Positions 46,467 through 54,576 of a stretch of 64,000 bases of DNA are shown piece by piece. Positions within the stretch are counted from its first letter, which is position 1, and each line of letters begins with the position of its first letter. Under the pieces are notes generated by a model. It searched no databases, was not told the DNA's origin, and worked only from the letters and a program-made list of their open reading frames with translations. The translations under genes and the position numbers were made by a program. The DNA is from a virus. The stretch covers positions 1 to 64,000 of IMG/VR virus record IMGVR_UViG_3300037804_000367; one strand, 5' to 3'.

Positions 46467-46820
46467 TTATTTGTCTGGTGGAGTGACCTCTTCCCTTACA
46501 ACTGAAATGTTTCGGTACTTAGATAGGAAAGGTATACGCCAGCCATAAACTTTGACCTTAAATGTCTTACCTTTGTCTAATTGTGATTGCATATCAGATG
46601 AATCAAACTTCCAACGTAGTAAAGTATCATTGTTTGCAAACACTTCGCCTTGTTCAGTAAAGATTAAGTACTTACTGTCCCCATTTGACATCACCACTTC
46701 TTGTTTCTTAACTGTAATAGTTAGTTCTTGTGTTGAGAAGTGAGGGCCAACAATCATAAATGCAATAATTGCTAAAACTAAAATCACTAACACGCCTTTT
46801 GTTCCATCTTTCATACTCAT
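46467..46820 (-). CDS. DUF1523-like membrane protein
   Basis: 117 residues. A transmembrane helix (about 9-28) is followed by a beta domain with KYLIFTEQGEVFANNDTLL and KVKVYGWRIPFLSKYRNIS, the signature of DUF1523. Likely anchored in the inner membrane with the domain in the periplasm. Its ATG overlaps the stop of the 54-residue gene. Confidence 0.75.
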   Translation of the reverse strand: MSMKDGTKGVLVILVLAIIAFMIVGPHFSTQELTITVKKQEVVMSNGDSKYLIFTEQGEVFANNDTLLRWKFDSSDMQSQLDKGKTFKVKVYGWRIPFLSKYRNISVVREEVTPPDK

Positions 46821-46981
46821 TTTCCTTTTTGTTTATTAGATCTTTGTTGCTCGAACTGTTCCTGAATCTCTTTTGTTCTCAAATTATACTCAACCATATC
46901 AACACAGATGCAAGGAGTCGAAGAACAATACATACAACACACTCCACAACTCGGACAGTCGTCATTATATGTGCTTGCCAT
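46817..46981 (-). CDS. small cysteine-rich protein
   Basis: 54 residues (MASTYNDDCPSCGVCC...), eight cysteines in the first 30 residues and a helical tail. Paralogue of the protein at 1125-1316. Coupled by 4-base overlap to the DUF1523 gene. Confidence 0.6.
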   Translation of the reverse strand: MASTYNDDCPSCGVCCMYCSSTPCICVDMVEYNLRTKEIQEQFEQQRSNKQKGK

Positions 46982-47214
46982 TATAGATAGATACCTTGGT
47001 GAGCATAAATGCCAACCTTCTGAAGTCTTTGTCCGTCACAAATCTCTTTAAGCAATTGAACAATGTTTGTAAACTGTTTAAGACGATTAAACTTGTCAAT
47101 CGTAATCGCTTTCGTGATAGTATCGATAGCTTCCTTAGAGGTCTGTTTACGAAGGTCTGACTTCATGAATACAATTTTAAAGATCTCTAGGCTGTCTGAT
47201 GACTGAACTAACAT
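46981..47214 (-). CDS. hypothetical protein
   Basis: 77 residues, basic, all-helical; GGAG site before the ATG. First gene after the promoter at 47255. No family recognised. Confidence 0.55.
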   Translation of the reverse strand: MLVQSSDSLEIFKIVFMKSDLRKQTSKEAIDTITKAITIDKFNRLKQFTNIVQLLKEICDGQRLQKVGIYAHQGIYL

Positions 47215-47254
47215 ATTACTTCTCCGGTTGATTAAATCTTATCTTACTAATATT

Positions 47255-47282
47255 AATATACACCCTCAAGTAGATAAGTCAA
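47255..47282 (-). promoter_or_regulatory. conserved early promoter (leftward)
   Basis: Minus-strand TTGACT (47282-47277), 16-base spacer, TATATT (47260-47255). Confidence 0.8.
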
Positions 47283-47312
47283 CTTCATTTGACCAATATG
47301 TGTCGTAATAGT

Positions 47313-47561
47313 TCATGATAGATGTTTCTTCATTTCAAATGCTAGATAATGATTATCAAAATCTTCTTGTGTGGAAAGAACAAGCATCTGTTTAATTATT
47401 AGTTCTTGTAACCCGCTTCTGAATCTAAACAACTCGCATTTGTTGGTCGTATTCTCCCATCCGACACATATCAATTTAAATAATTCATTGTCCCAATTGC
47501 TAGTTGTAACATAAATGGCCATTGTTCCATTTGACCAATATGTTTTGTTAAAGTTCATCAT
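47313..47561 (-). CDS. MxxHL-tail protein
   Basis: 82 residues. Beta-rich body (MAIYVTTSNWDNELFKLICV) and a C-terminal helix ending FEMKKHLS. It is one of about 23 proteins in 47-64 kb sharing this ending (see findings). Start uncertain (two adjacent ATGs, no strong ribosome-binding site). Confidence 0.55.
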   Translation of the reverse strand: MMNFNKTYWSNGTMAIYVTTSNWDNELFKLICVGWENTTNKCELFRFRSGLQELIIKQMLVLSTQEDFDNHYLAFEMKKHLS

Positions 47562-47577
47562 TGATGTTTGCTCGGTT

Positions 47578-47751
47578 CTATTTTAAAAACCAAAATATAA
47601 TCATCGCGTACCACGTTACATCAAGAAGCTTTCCAAATGTAGACTGAGCTACTGCGCGTCCGAACCAACCACACACTCTCATGTAAGAGTTTCTAACACC
47701 TAGTACGATACCATAACCAATTATTAATGATAGTAGAATTAGATTAATCAT
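47578..47751 (-). CDS. small membrane protein
   Basis: 57 residues (MINLILLSLIIGYGIVLGVR...), hydrophobic at both ends with a basic middle, so two short membrane segments are possible. Its ATG overlaps the stop of the 91-residue gene upstream. Confidence 0.5.
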   Translation of the reverse strand: MINLILLSLIIGYGIVLGVRNSYMRVCGWFGRAVAQSTFGKLLDVTWYAMIIFWFLK

Positions 47752-48019
47752 TTTTTATCTCCATTAATTGTTGCGTTGTTATTGTTCGGGAAACAAATTC
47801 ACATTTAACACCAACTGCTCTCATTTGTTCGACAGTCATCTTATCATGTTTATAACGTTTGATTTCTTTATTGTTAGTCAGGTCGTAAATGTAGTATGAT
47901 TTAAATGATAGCTTATTTGGAATTTTTAGACATTTAACTATTTTACCATCAATAAAGTATTCAATTTTTGATGTTGGAAATGGGGTAGCAAATCCATTAG
48001 GGGTTGAGTTGTTATCCAT
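47744..48019 (-). CDS. hypothetical protein
   Basis: 91 residues. SKIEYFIDGKIVKCLKIP and a helical end TTQQLMEIKND. It resembles the MxxHL-tail proteins in layout (strands then TTQQ helix) but lacks the final motif. No family recognised. Confidence 0.55.
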   Translation of the reverse strand: MDNNSTPNGFATPFPTSKIEYFIDGKIVKCLKIPNKLSFKSYYIYDLTNNKEIKRYKHDKMTVEQMRAVGVKCEFVSRTITTQQLMEIKND

Positions 48020-48021
48020 TT

Positions 48022-48249
48022 TTATTCACCCCAAGCACTTTTAATGTTTAGCATTCTAACAGCCATCTTTGCAAACTGACTATTGGCTCCGTCGTGCTTG
48101 TAACCAATACCTATAAGCAGAGCTACATCTTCTGTTTCTGCAATCATACTCAGTTCCTTTCCATCAACCACTGGCTTGAAGTAATTTATAACATCTAAAG
48201 ATGGAATATTATTTGCACCTGTGTTCTGATATTGTTTAACTGTAATCAT
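48022..48249 (-). CDS. hypothetical protein
   Basis: 75 residues, alpha/beta, no family recognised. Overlaps the start-side neighbour by 4 bases. Confidence 0.5.
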   Translation of the reverse strand: MITVKQYQNTGANNIPSLDVINYFKPVVDGKELSMIAETEDVALLIGIGYKHDGANSQFAKMAVRMLNIKSAWGE

Positions 48250-48503
48250 TTTTTGTACTCCTGGTTGTGTAAATGTTTACTCATCTGTTTTGTTAGTATG
48301 AATTGTTGAGCTGTTAGTTTATCAATTGTTCGCCAATGGCCTGGAATGTCATAGCTGACATGTTGCCATCCTAATATTGACAACCACTTATAATTAGTAT
48401 CCCCTTTGCTTGCAAACAATACAAAGTTTTTGTCATCGGAATAGTTTGTCAAGAAGAACTTGTTCATTGTGTCAACACATAATTTCTCTTTGACATCATT
48501 CAT
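48246..48503 (-). CDS. MxxHL-tail protein
   Basis: 85 residues from the ATG at 48503; longer readings run through the HNH gene. DDKNFVLFASKGDTNYKWLS then LTAQQFILTKQMSKHLHNQ: the shared C-terminal module, followed here by six extra residues. Confidence 0.5.
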   Translation of the reverse strand: MNDVKEKLCVDTMNKFFLTNYSDDKNFVLFASKGDTNYKWLSILGWQHVSYDIPGHWRTIDKLTAQQFILTKQMSKHLHNQEYKK

Positions 48504-48504
48504 T

Positions 48505-48909
48505 TTAACTACAACCCTTTTCGCCATTACACACTGTACACATGGTCTGCATGTTGCTAATGTTATTTGAACCACCATTACTCTTAGCCAGTATGTGATC
48601 TTTAGTCATGAGAACTTCATTACCATTTGAGTCCATACCGTACAGATTGATATGGTAACCTTTTTCAGTATAGTTTTTTTCAAGTGCTAAGAACTTACCT
48701 TTAGCTGAACACGCTACGCAATCAACTCCTTTTTCTTTAAAAGTTAATAACCGTAATGAAGACATGTTAATAGTTTCTCCATTAAGTTCAATATTTACTC
48801 TGTTTTTACTAGAAGTTTTGTTAGTAGCAAACTTTAAAATAGATAAATCTTCAAGTATGGAGTGACGGAAATACGTTGGTCTAGTTTTCTTTGTTGATTT
48901 CTTTTTCAT
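48505..48909 (-). CDS. HNH endonuclease
   Basis: 134 residues. CVACSAKGKFL, then a classical HNH core NEVLMTKDHILAKSNGGSNN and TMCTVCNGEKG with paired cysteines. Unlike the three HNH genes of the tRNA array it has no late promoter and lies in an early operon; it could be a restriction- or recombination-type nuclease or a homing endonuclease. Confidence 0.82.
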   Translation of the reverse strand: MKKKSTKKTRPTYFRHSILEDLSILKFATNKTSSKNRVNIELNGETINMSSLRLLTFKEKGVDCVACSAKGKFLALEKNYTEKGYHINLYGMDSNGNEVLMTKDHILAKSNGGSNNISNMQTMCTVCNGEKGCS

Positions 48910-48910
48910 T

Positions 48911-49291
48911 TTACATTGCTCTCAGTACAGAGGACACAGGGAGCTTGAATGATTTACCAGTGGCAACTTCAATAGCCATTACTGGATAACGTTTTGCTCT
49001 TGTGTTCCAACCACTGACCTTGAACTTCTTTGATTGTAAAGTTATGGTTGAATTAAGAAGAGACTTTTTGAGTCCGTGTCTTTCAGCATAGAAGTTCCAA
49101 GCCTCAACTTCTTTTGAATCAGCTACTGTACCATTTGCTTTGACGTCGAGGAACTCAACCTTCATTGAGAATTGTTCTTTATTATAAGAGGCGCGACCAG
49201 TTTTGAATTTAACACTATGTTTCTTTTCAATTTTCTTCATAGCAGCTTCCATGTCTTTGCGAATTGCATCAATCTTTGAAGTAGTAATCAT
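48911..49291 (-). CDS. conserved phage protein of unknown function
   Basis: 126 residues. KGxx-style ending GWNTRAKRYPVMAIEVATGK then FKLPVSSVLRAM is a pattern seen in uncharacterised phage proteins. First gene after the promoter at 49331, so early. Confidence 0.6.
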   Translation of the reverse strand: MITTSKIDAIRKDMEAAMKKIEKKHSVKFKTGRASYNKEQFSMKVEFLDVKANGTVADSKEVEAWNFYAERHGLKKSLLNSTITLQSKKFKVSGWNTRAKRYPVMAIEVATGKSFKLPVSSVLRAM

Positions 49292-49330
49292 ATTTGTGTC
49301 TCTCTTTTAATTTATTTTCTTACCTATTCT

Positions 49331-49358
49331 AATATAAGCCCTTAACAGGATAAGTCAA
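49331..49358 (-). promoter_or_regulatory. conserved early promoter (leftward)
   Basis: Minus-strand TTGACT (49358-49353), 16-base spacer, TATATT (49336-49331). Confidence 0.8.
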
Positions 49359-49366
49359 CAACAAAG

Positions 49367-49804
49367 TTAAACTAAATGCTTACTCATTTCAATATAAAGT
49401 AACACTTCGCTTGATGGGTCGTCAATATATTGAATAGCTTGACCATTTTGTTGCACGGACGCTAATTGAACTTCTCGAGAAGGGTCTTTTATATATTCAA
49501 TAGCGTGTCCATTTTGTTGTACAGCAGCAATTTGGACTTCTCGAGAAGGGTCTGTAATACATATAATAGCGTATCCATTTTCCTGCATAGCCACGAGTTG
49601 AACTTTTTGAGAAGGCTCTTTAATATATTGAATAGTGTGTCCATCTTGTTGCACAGCAGCTAGTTGGATTTCGAAAGATGGATTGTCAATATATTGAATT
49701 GTGTATTCGTCTTGTTGTACAGCTGCTAGTTGAATATCTTCACTAGGATTTTTAATAAATCTAATATCATATCCATCTAGTTGCACTTTCTGTAAGTCGG
49801 TCAT
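49367..49804 (-). CDS. DUF4116-like 22-residue repeat protein, MxxHL tail
   Basis: 145 residues: MTDLQKVQ cap, then six repeats of about 22 residues (YAIxYIxDPSxEVQLAAVQQ, then D/N-G), ending LLYIEMSKHLV. The repeat matches the DUF4116 pattern (VxLAAVxQNGxALxYA), a helical solenoid of unknown function. Overlaps the next repeat gene by 4 bases. Last of five tandem copies. Confidence 0.75.
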   Translation of the reverse strand: MTDLQKVQLDGYDIRFIKNPSEDIQLAAVQQDEYTIQYIDNPSFEIQLAAVQQDGHTIQYIKEPSQKVQLVAMQENGYAIICITDPSREVQIAAVQQNGHAIEYIKDPSREVQLASVQQNGQAIQYIDDPSSEVLLYIEMSKHLV

Positions 49805-50172
49805 GATAAATGTTCACTCATTTTAATAAAAAGTAACACTTCTTTACATGGATTGTCAATATATTGAATAGTGTATACATTTTGTTGTACAGCAGCAAGT
49901 TGAATTTCAATTGATGGATTGTTTATGTAGGTTATAGCATTTCCATATTGTTGTACAGCAGCAAGTTGAATTTCAATTGATGGATTGTCAATGAATCGAA
50001 TAACATACCCCTCTTGTTGTACAGCAGCAAGTTGAACTTCTCGAGAAGGGTCTTTAATATATTGAATAACATACCCCTCTTGTTGTACAGCAGCAAGTTG
50101 AACTTCTCGAGAAGGGTCTTTAATATATTGAATAGCATATCCACTTTGTTGTACTTTCTGTAAGTCGGTCAT
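49801..50172 (-). CDS. DUF4116-like repeat protein, MxxHL tail
   Basis: 123 residues, five repeats between the MTDLQKVQ cap and LLFIKMSEHLS. Two consecutive 66-base DNA repeats (about 49988-50119) are essentially identical, a sign of recent slippage or unequal recombination. Confidence 0.75.
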   Translation of the reverse strand: MTDLQKVQQSGYAIQYIKDPSREVQLAAVQQEGYVIQYIKDPSREVQLAAVQQEGYVIRFIDNPSIEIQLAAVQQYGNAITYINNPSIEIQLAAVQQNVYTIQYIDNPCKEVLLFIKMSEHLS

Positions 50173-50408
50173 GATAAATGTTCACTCATTTTAATAAAAA
50201 GTAACACTTCTTGAGAAGGGTCTTTTATACATTCAATAGCATATTCACTGTGTTGTACAGCGGCTAGTTGAATTTCAATTGAGGGATTGTTAATAAATTC
50301 AATATTATATCCATCTTGTTGCACAGCAGCTAGTTGGACTTCTCGAGATGGATTGTCAATGTATTGAATAGCATATCCATCTTGTTGTACTTTTTGTAAA
50401 TCAGTCAT
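50169..50408 (-). CDS. DUF4116-like repeat protein, MxxHL tail
   Basis: 79 residues, three repeats, cap MTDLQKVQ and tail LLFIKMSEHLS. Coupled by 4-base overlaps to both neighbours. Confidence 0.72.
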   Translation of the reverse strand: MTDLQKVQQDGYAIQYIDNPSREVQLAAVQQDGYNIEFINNPSIEIQLAAVQHSEYAIECIKDPSQEVLLFIKMSEHLS

Positions 50409-50644
50409 GATAAATGTTTACTCATTTTAATATAAAGTAAAACTTCGCTTGATGGATTGTTTATGTAGTTAATAGCATTTCCATATTGTTGTACAGCAGT
50501 TAGTTGGACTTCACGAGACGGATTGTTAATATATTCAATATTATATCCATCTTGTTGCACAGCAGATAGTTGAATTTCGATAGATGGATCTTTAATATAT
50601 AAAATAGCATATCCATTTTGCTGTACTTTTTGTAAGTCAGTCAT
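50405..50644 (-). CDS. DUF4116-like repeat protein, MxxHL tail
   Basis: 79 residues, three repeats, tail LLYIKMSKHLS. Same length as its downstream neighbour, so probably a recent duplicate. Confidence 0.72.
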   Translation of the reverse strand: MTDLQKVQQNGYAILYIKDPSIEIQLSAVQQDGYNIEYINNPSREVQLTAVQQYGNAINYINNPSSEVLLYIKMSKHLS

Positions 50645-51276
50645 AATATATGCTCACTCATTTTACAATGTAGCTTTACAACTTCAGATGGATTGTCAAT
50701 ATAATTAATAGTGTATACATTTTGTTGTACAGCGGCAAGTTGAATTTCACCTGATGGATTGTCTATGTAGTTAATAGCATATCCTCCTTGTTGAACAGCA
50801 GCTATTTGAATCGCTTCGCTTGGATCTTTAATATATTGAATGGCATAACTATTTTGCTGAACTGCGGCTAGTTGAATCTCTTTACTAGGATTGTTAATAT
50901 ATTTAATAGCATATCCACTTTGTTGTGCAGCAGCTAATTGAATCTCTTCAGACGGATTGTTAATATATTCAATTGAGTTTCCATCTTGGTGTACAGCTGC
51001 TAGTTGAATTACTTCACTAGGATTTTTAATAAATTGAATTGCATATCCATGTTGTTGAACAGCTACCAGTTGAATTAATTCAGATGGATTATCAATGTCT
51101 TGAATTGCATAACCATCTTGTTGTACAGCAGCTAATTGAACTTCTTCACTTGGATCTTTAATATATTGAATTGTAATTCCCTTTTGTCGTACAGCAGCTA
51201 GTGGGACTTCGATAGACGGATCTTTAATATCTCGAATAGCATATCCATTTTGCTGTACTTTTTGTAAGTCGGTCAT
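50641..51276 (-). CDS. DUF4116-like repeat protein, longest copy, MxxHL-type tail
   Basis: 211 residues, about nine repeats, ending KLHCKMSEHIL. First and longest of the five tandem copies; the shorter ones could derive from it by loss of internal repeats. Confidence 0.75.
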   Translation of the reverse strand: MTDLQKVQQNGYAIRDIKDPSIEVPLAAVRQKGITIQYIKDPSEEVQLAAVQQDGYAIQDIDNPSELIQLVAVQQHGYAIQFIKNPSEVIQLAAVHQDGNSIEYINNPSEEIQLAAAQQSGYAIKYINNPSKEIQLAAVQQNSYAIQYIKDPSEAIQIAAVQQGGYAINYIDNPSGEIQLAAVQQNVYTINYIDNPSEVVKLHCKMSEHIL

Positions 51277-51287
51277 TGTGTCCTCTT

Positions 51288-51575
51288 TTATAATTCGACA
51301 CTACTGTTTGCTACATGTTGCTTTATTCTTTTAGCTAGGCCTTTGCCACCAGCGTCTACTTCTTGTAAGATGTTTTGAACAAGTGATTCCATAAACATAG
51401 TTTGTTCTCTTTCTAACTCTAACTCTCTATACTTGCGCGTAGCTAATTCTTGTTGTGCCATTCTTTCATTGGCCATAAACGATATACACTCTTGTGTACT
51501 GATATAATCAATGTCTGTTTTGAATTCAAACTGTAACTCTTGTTGTAATAAAACTTTAGTTGCAAACTCGGTCAT
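51288..51575 (-). CDS. hypothetical coiled-coil protein
   Basis: 95 residues, almost entirely helical (ERMAQQELATRKYRELELER), possible coiled coil. Upstream of the repeat-protein cluster; no family recognised. Confidence 0.55.
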   Translation of the reverse strand: MTEFATKVLLQQELQFEFKTDIDYISTQECISFMANERMAQQELATRKYRELELEREQTMFMESLVQNILQEVDAGGKGLAKRIKQHVANSSVEL

Positions 51576-51603
51576 GTTAATATCTCCAGTGTTTAATTTA
51601 ACT

Positions 51604-52131
51604 TTACTTCTTTCTAAATTTAGTAATTATTCTTACATGCAAGCATTGGATATTATATCCGCCTGCATAGATTGCTTCGACACTCATGACAAATTTGTCA
51701 TTGACTAGAAACTCAAAGCAGAATTGAGACTCAACTGTCTTTACAAATGTATCAATTGCTTCGCCGTCTAGTTTCTTTAGAGCTTTTGCTTCAAGTCCCT
51801 TTGCACAATTGTACCACTTCTTGTTGAATACTTTTTCGACATGCTCAATCTGGTAATCTTCTCTACAAAAGATATAATCTTGGTCGGCACGAGCAACGTT
51901 TGCATATTTCCACTCAAGTGAACACTGACTAACCATTTGATCTCTTTTAGAACGAGGCACAGGACGACAACCAGTTATACCAAACTTATCAAGCTTCTCT
52001 GCATTCCAAAGCTCATCGAGTTGATTCATCTTAGCTCTTGCGTTTGCATAAAACTCAAGCTTCTTTTTCTTTTGAATTTCAAAGTGTGGCTTGATTGCTA
52101 GTTTGATTTGGTCAAGTGCTGTCATAATCAT
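51604..52131 (-). CDS. hypothetical protein
   Basis: 175 residues. N-terminal helices (KKKLEFYANARAKMNQLDEL), then an alpha/beta part; no family recognised. First gene after the promoter at 52164. Confidence 0.6.
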   Translation of the reverse strand: MIMTALDQIKLAIKPHFEIQKKKKLEFYANARAKMNQLDELWNAEKLDKFGITGCRPVPRSKRDQMVSQCSLEWKYANVARADQDYIFCREDYQIEHVEKVFNKKWYNCAKGLEAKALKKLDGEAIDTFVKTVESQFCFEFLVNDKFVMSVEAIYAGGYNIQCLHVRIITKFRKK

Positions 52132-52163
52132 CTTCCTTTTACATTTTCTTTCTTACCTATATT

Positions 52164-52192
52164 AATATACACTCACAACTGCAATTAGTCAA
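52164..52192 (-). promoter_or_regulatory. conserved early promoter (leftward), 17-base spacer
   Basis: Minus-strand TTGACT (52192-52187) and TATATT (52169-52164). The only one of the set with a 17-base spacer and a diverged spacer sequence. Confidence 0.72.
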
Positions 52193-52212
52193 GCTGTTTT
52201 ATACAGTTTATA

Positions 52213-52247
52213 CAAAAAAAGATCCAATTAAATTAATAATTGGATCT
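52213..52247 (-). terminator. intrinsic terminator (leftward)
   Basis: 11-bp stem AGATCCAATTA / TAATTGGATCT with a 6-base loop; on the minus strand a T7 run follows. Ends the small-gene operon whose last gene stops at 52279. Confidence 0.9.
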
Positions 52248-52278
52248 AGTATCTCCAGGTAAGAAGAAAATATGTTAT

Positions 52279-52584
52279 CTAAATGTTAATCTGTCTACAT
52301 GCCTTATCAAAATCTGCTTGCAATTGTTCTAGAGTAGGCCAATTTTCTCTGGCTAGATGTTTCCTCATATGTTGTTCAAGTATTTGTATTTCAAAAATCT
52401 TTTTTGATAGTTGTATATCTGTTATGTCTTGTTCATTTGATTGTAAAAAAGTTGATAAGTGAAAATATTCCCAATAGGAATGTTTTTCATTGTATCGTTC
52501 TACTTCCAAACTTTTTAAATCGCGTGTACGAATGTAAAGGATATCGTGTAAGTAGTTAGAGCTAATCCTCATAAAGTAAAACAT
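52279..52584 (-). CDS. MxxHL-motif protein with C-terminal extension
   Basis: 101 residues. EIQILEQHMRKHLAREN carries the shared motif internally (about 73-77), followed by 24 residues (TLEQLQADFDKACRQINI). Last gene of its operon. Confidence 0.55.
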   Translation of the reverse strand: MFYFMRISSNYLHDILYIRTRDLKSLEVERYNEKHSYWEYFHLSTFLQSNEQDITDIQLSKKIFEIQILEQHMRKHLARENWPTLEQLQADFDKACRQINI

Positions 52585-52586
52585 AA

Positions 52587-52904
52587 TTAGTCCAAGTGTT
52601 TTGACATCGCTTTGTTTAACTCATAATGTTCCATGTCTTCTTTTTGCTTATCAGTTAGAGAGTTGTTTACTTTTACACAATACAATTCAACTGAGTTTGG
52701 TCTCATGTTATCATTTAAGTGTCCCACCCCATCTCTATTTTTCATTAAGCAATAAGGAATTTCAAACAGAGCCATCTTTGGTTTGCCTTGTTGTGTATAT
52801 TCATAACCAGTAAAGATTCCAATTCTCATTCCGTATCCTTTATCGCTACTCGGGATAGCAACAATGTCACCTTTTTCAATTGTATTTCCTAACATGTCTG
52901 TCAT
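52587..52904 (-). CDS. MxxHL-tail protein
   Basis: 105 residues. The body looks like a small beta-barrel (GNTIEKGDIVAIPSSDKGYG, RIGIFTGYEY), perhaps SH3-like; it ends YELNKAMSKHLD. Confidence 0.58.
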   Translation of the reverse strand: MTDMLGNTIEKGDIVAIPSSDKGYGMRIGIFTGYEYTQQGKPKMALFEIPYCLMKNRDGVGHLNDNMRPNSVELYCVKVNNSLTDKQKEDMEHYELNKAMSKHLD

Positions 52905-52920
52905 AAGTTTGCCTTTTAAT

Positions 52921-53175
52921 TTAAATGTTCGTGTTTAGATATTGTCGCATTTTATTTAATGTTTGATAGTGTTCGCGCTTAACAAAATCATATTTTACAT
53001 CGCCAAGACCATTGCCCTTTAAGAACAAATCAAATACTTCAGTGGACATTTTAGTTTGGTGATTGTGAGTGTCGTAGTCGAACAACTTTATTTCATTGTT
53101 CTTCTCATAGAACATATAGAATGATACAACACCGTTACATGTCTTCATTATTAAATCATTAGCTGGATATTTCAT
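52921..53175 (-). CDS. 80-residue family protein (copy 1)
   Basis: 84 residues. Strand-rich N-terminus (LIMKTCNGVVSFYMFYEKNN), VKYDFVKREHYQTLNKMRQY at the end, a diverged form of the shared tail. One of five tandem paralogues in 52921-54385 (KYDxV/KFEYV then TxxQ and M-x-x-H-L). Confidence 0.58.
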   Translation of the reverse strand: MKYPANDLIMKTCNGVVSFYMFYEKNNEIKLFDYDTHNHQTKMSTEVFDLFLKGNGLGDVKYDFVKREHYQTLNKMRQYLNTNI

Positions 53176-53420
53176 TATACTAAATGCTCGCTCATTGCTT
53201 TGTAAGTTATCATCTGTTCTTTAGTAACAAAATCATATTTGGTTCCTTGAAACCCTTCTAGGAATGATTTGAATAGATTCCTTGATGGTTGTGTACTTAT
53301 TTCAGCGGTTCCATAATAGTATAACATTATCCAATCACATTTTGGACCTAGATCTTTAATATTATAAAAACTTATTTTAGATCCTTTGGTTTTCATTATA
53401 ATATTTGTTCGGTCAATCAT
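53175..53420 (-). CDS. 80-residue family protein (copy 2), MxxHL tail
   Basis: 81 residues: TNIIMKTKGSKISFYNI, SRNLFKSFLEG, TKYDFVTKEQMITYKAMSEH then LV. Shares PSRNxF with copy 5 at 54140. Confidence 0.6.
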   Translation of the reverse strand: MIDRTNIIMKTKGSKISFYNIKDLGPKCDWIMLYYYGTAEISTQPSRNLFKSFLEGFQGTKYDFVTKEQMITYKAMSEHLV

Positions 53421-53421
53421 T

Positions 53422-53682
53422 TTAAACCATCTTTGTTAAATGCTTTCTCATTTTGGAATATGTATTTATTTGGTCTTCAGTAATGTAATCATACTTCTCT
53501 ACTTTAGTACCTTTTAAGTTTGTTTGAAATTGATCAGCTGTTAGTTTGATTCTGCTCATTGGACCATTAGCAGCACGTATTTCAAACAGTTCGATGTCGG
53601 TAGTTTCTTTGGTCCACACTTGAAAGAATGAAACAATGTTTGTTTTGTAATGTGTTACCATTATGAAAGTTCTTTTGCCCAT
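53422..53682 (-). CDS. 80-residue family protein (copy 3), MxxHL tail
   Basis: 86 residues: TNIVSFFQVW, LKGTKVEKYDYITEDQ, NTYSKMRKHLTKMV. Same layout as its neighbours. Confidence 0.6.
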   Translation of the reverse strand: MGKRTFIMVTHYKTNIVSFFQVWTKETTDIELFEIRAANGPMSRIKLTADQFQTNLKGTKVEKYDYITEDQINTYSKMRKHLTKMV

Positions 53683-53683
53683 G

Positions 53684-53935
53684 TTAAACTTCCTTATCTA
53701 AATGTTCGTTCATTTTCTTTAATGTTTTCATTTGTGTTTCAGAAACGTATTCAAACTTTACTCCATTCAATCCTCTAAGCAATGCTTGGAACACATGTGG
53801 CGTTAGTTTAGTATGTTCGTCAGGTGGTCTTCCAAACTCATATAACAATACAGACTGATTTGGTTTACCAGCTAGTACAGAATAGAATCTTATTTTGTTA
53901 CCTTCCGTTTCCATAATGATTTCAAGATCGTTCAT
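53684..53935 (-). CDS. 80-residue family protein (copy 4), MxxHL tail
   Basis: 83 residues: IIMETEGNKIRFYSV, VFQALLRGLNGVKFEYVSET, KTLKKMNEHLDKEV. Confidence 0.6.
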   Translation of the reverse strand: MNDLEIIMETEGNKIRFYSVLAGKPNQSVLLYEFGRPPDEHTKLTPHVFQALLRGLNGVKFEYVSETQMKTLKKMNEHLDKEV

Positions 53936-54132
53936 TTGTGATCGTCTCTGAATACTAACTGATAGTTTACGAATTCGAATAACAATTTAGACTTTGCATA
54001 TAGAATAGCACAAGGCATATCTTTCTTATCATGTGACTCAGCTGCTATCACAAGTCTTTCAAGAGCGGTTGTTAGTTCTTTGATTCGTTCGTCCTTTGTT
54101 TCCTTTGGACACGGTAGGTTTTCTTGAGCCAT
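53932..54132 (-). CDS. hypothetical protein
   Basis: 66 residues, helical, two isolated cysteines. Sits between copies 4 and 5 of the 80-residue family; no motif recognised. Confidence 0.5.
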   Translation of the reverse strand: MAQENLPCPKETKDERIKELTTALERLVIAAESHDKKDMPCAILYAKSKLLFEFVNYQLVFRDDHK

Positions 54133-54139
54133 TATGTTG

Positions 54140-54385
54140 TTACCTTGTTAAATGCTCTTGCATCTTTTGATAAGTTGCTACCCACTCTTCAGTAACCCAG
54201 TCATACTTTATTCCTGGTTTACCTTTTAGGAAATTATCAAACATGTTTCTTGAGGGATGTAAATGTAATTGCGGAGATCCAAACATAAACATTTTTACTC
54301 TTCCCATTTTTGAATCGTAGTCTTCTATTGTAAAGAAGTCTATCTTTTCGTTTTGAGTTCTCTGTATAATGTTTGTTTGTTTCAT
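54140..54385 (-). CDS. 80-residue family protein (copy 5), MxxHL tail
   Basis: 81 residues: TNIIQRTQNEKIDFFTIEDY, PSRNMFDNFLKGKPGIKYDW, VTEEWVATYQKMQEHLTR. Confidence 0.6.
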   Translation of the reverse strand: MKQTNIIQRTQNEKIDFFTIEDYDSKMGRVKMFMFGSPQLHLHPSRNMFDNFLKGKPGIKYDWVTEEWVATYQKMQEHLTR

Positions 54386-54387
54386 TT

Positions 54388-54576
54388 CTAAAACTTTCCT
54401 TTTATTTGTTCGCCTTTGTAAGTAACATTATGGGGCGCCCAACAACATGAACGATTATTGATATAAGTTTTTACTCTAACCCATTCAAATGGAAAATCAT
54501 TTTTTACTTCCTCAACTCTTCCTAAACCATCCGAACAAATAACTTCCATTCCTAATACAAGATCTTCGAGTTTCAT
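54388..54576 (-). CDS. hypothetical protein
   Basis: 62 residues; LVLGMEVICSDGLGRVEEVK looks like a small beta-barrel opening. Overlaps the upstream gene by 4 bases. No family recognised. Confidence 0.5.
   Translation of the reverse strand: MKLEDLVLGMEVICSDGLGRVEEVKNDFPFEWVRVKTYINNRSCCWAPHNVTYKGEQIKGKF

Noticed and set aside
49900-51270. CRISPR-like array suggested by regular 66-base DNA repeats
   Set aside because: The repeats are in frame, encode a degenerate 22-residue protein unit, and have no unique spacers of constant size.
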